A stretch of DNA of 5,692 bases from Bacillota bacterium (lineage in GTDB: Bacteria > Bacillota > Clostridia > Peptostreptococcales > Anaerovoracaceae), in NCBI GenBank assembly GCA_029266295.1, contig JAQSXD010000268.1, forward strand, positions 1-5,692, given 5' to 3'. The notes under the pieces were generated by a model. It was not told the DNA's origin. It was given only the letters and a program-made list of their open reading frames with translations, and did not search any database. Of this stretch, positions 5,678 through 5,692 are shown in pieces (position 1 is the stretch's first letter; each line of letters begins with the position of its first letter). The translations under genes and the position numbers were made by a program.

Positions 5678-5692
5678 GGAATTCAACGCTTC
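5628..5692 (+). CDS. argH: Argininosuccinate lyase, N-terminal fragment (runs off the window)
   Basis: Only 21 complete codons are present. They begin MKLWKGRF and end LAEEFNA, followed by TC of the next codon (Ser), which is the characteristic N-terminus of argininosuccinate lyase (MKLWGGRF then EFNAS in relatives). ArgH is a member of the fumarase/aspartase superfamily that splits argininosuccinate into arginine and fumarate, the step after ArgG. The gene overlaps the argG 3' end by 50 bp in a different frame, with its own RBS at 5610-5616, so the two are co-transcribed and probably translationally coupled. The catalytic parts lie beyond the window. Confidence 0.88.
   Translation, partial: MKLWKGRFLKAENSLAEEFNA

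Overview
The window looks like chromosomal DNA of a low-to-mid GC Firmicute, most likely an anaerobic clostridium. The reasons are strong AGGAGG-type ribosome binding sites, TTG and GTG starts, a short (type II) MurB, the rapZ-yvcK pair, and a clostridial-style murB-PHP-rapZ order. No similarity search was possible, so this placement is inference from remembered families.

Layout. Two divergent transcription units are separated by a gap of about 480 bp (3926-4408, or 3914-4408 counting the murB RBS). Leftward (minus strand) runs murB (2987-3913), a PHP-domain metal-dependent hydrolase (2102-2866), rapZ/yvcJ (1182-2030) and yvcK (118-1101). The first 11 codons of a gene whose N-terminus resembles 3-keto-5-aminohexanoate cleavage enzyme (Kce/BKACE family) lie at 1-35. 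Rightward runs argG (4409-5677), overlapping the first 21 codons of argH (5628 to the window end).

How the genes fit together. The leftward unit centres on amino-sugar nucleotide and cell-wall metabolism. MurB makes UDP-MurNAc. RapZ and YvcK homologues are known to sense amino-sugar metabolites (GlcN6P, UDP-GlcNAc) and tune envelope precursor supply. The PHP protein is a metal-dependent hydrolase of unknown substrate. In many Firmicutes whiA follows yvcK; here the next start is the kce-like gene, which suggests a rearranged junction and possibly a lysine-fermenting lifestyle. The rightward unit carries out the last two steps of arginine biosynthesis.

Regulation. The divergent gap carries a good sigma-A promoter for each side. 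A tandem pair of ARG-box-like operators sits just upstream of the argG -35 element. The gaps inside the leftward unit are unusual: murB-PHP holds two adjacent short tandem-repeat arrays of different period, and PHP-rapZ and rapZ-yvcK each hold a perfect 7-bp hairpin just before the next RBS. No rRNA, tRNA, CRISPR, insertion sequence or convincing intrinsic terminator was seen. The window is mostly conserved housekeeping; the novelty is in the non-coding structure and the gene junctions rather than in a new multi-gene system.
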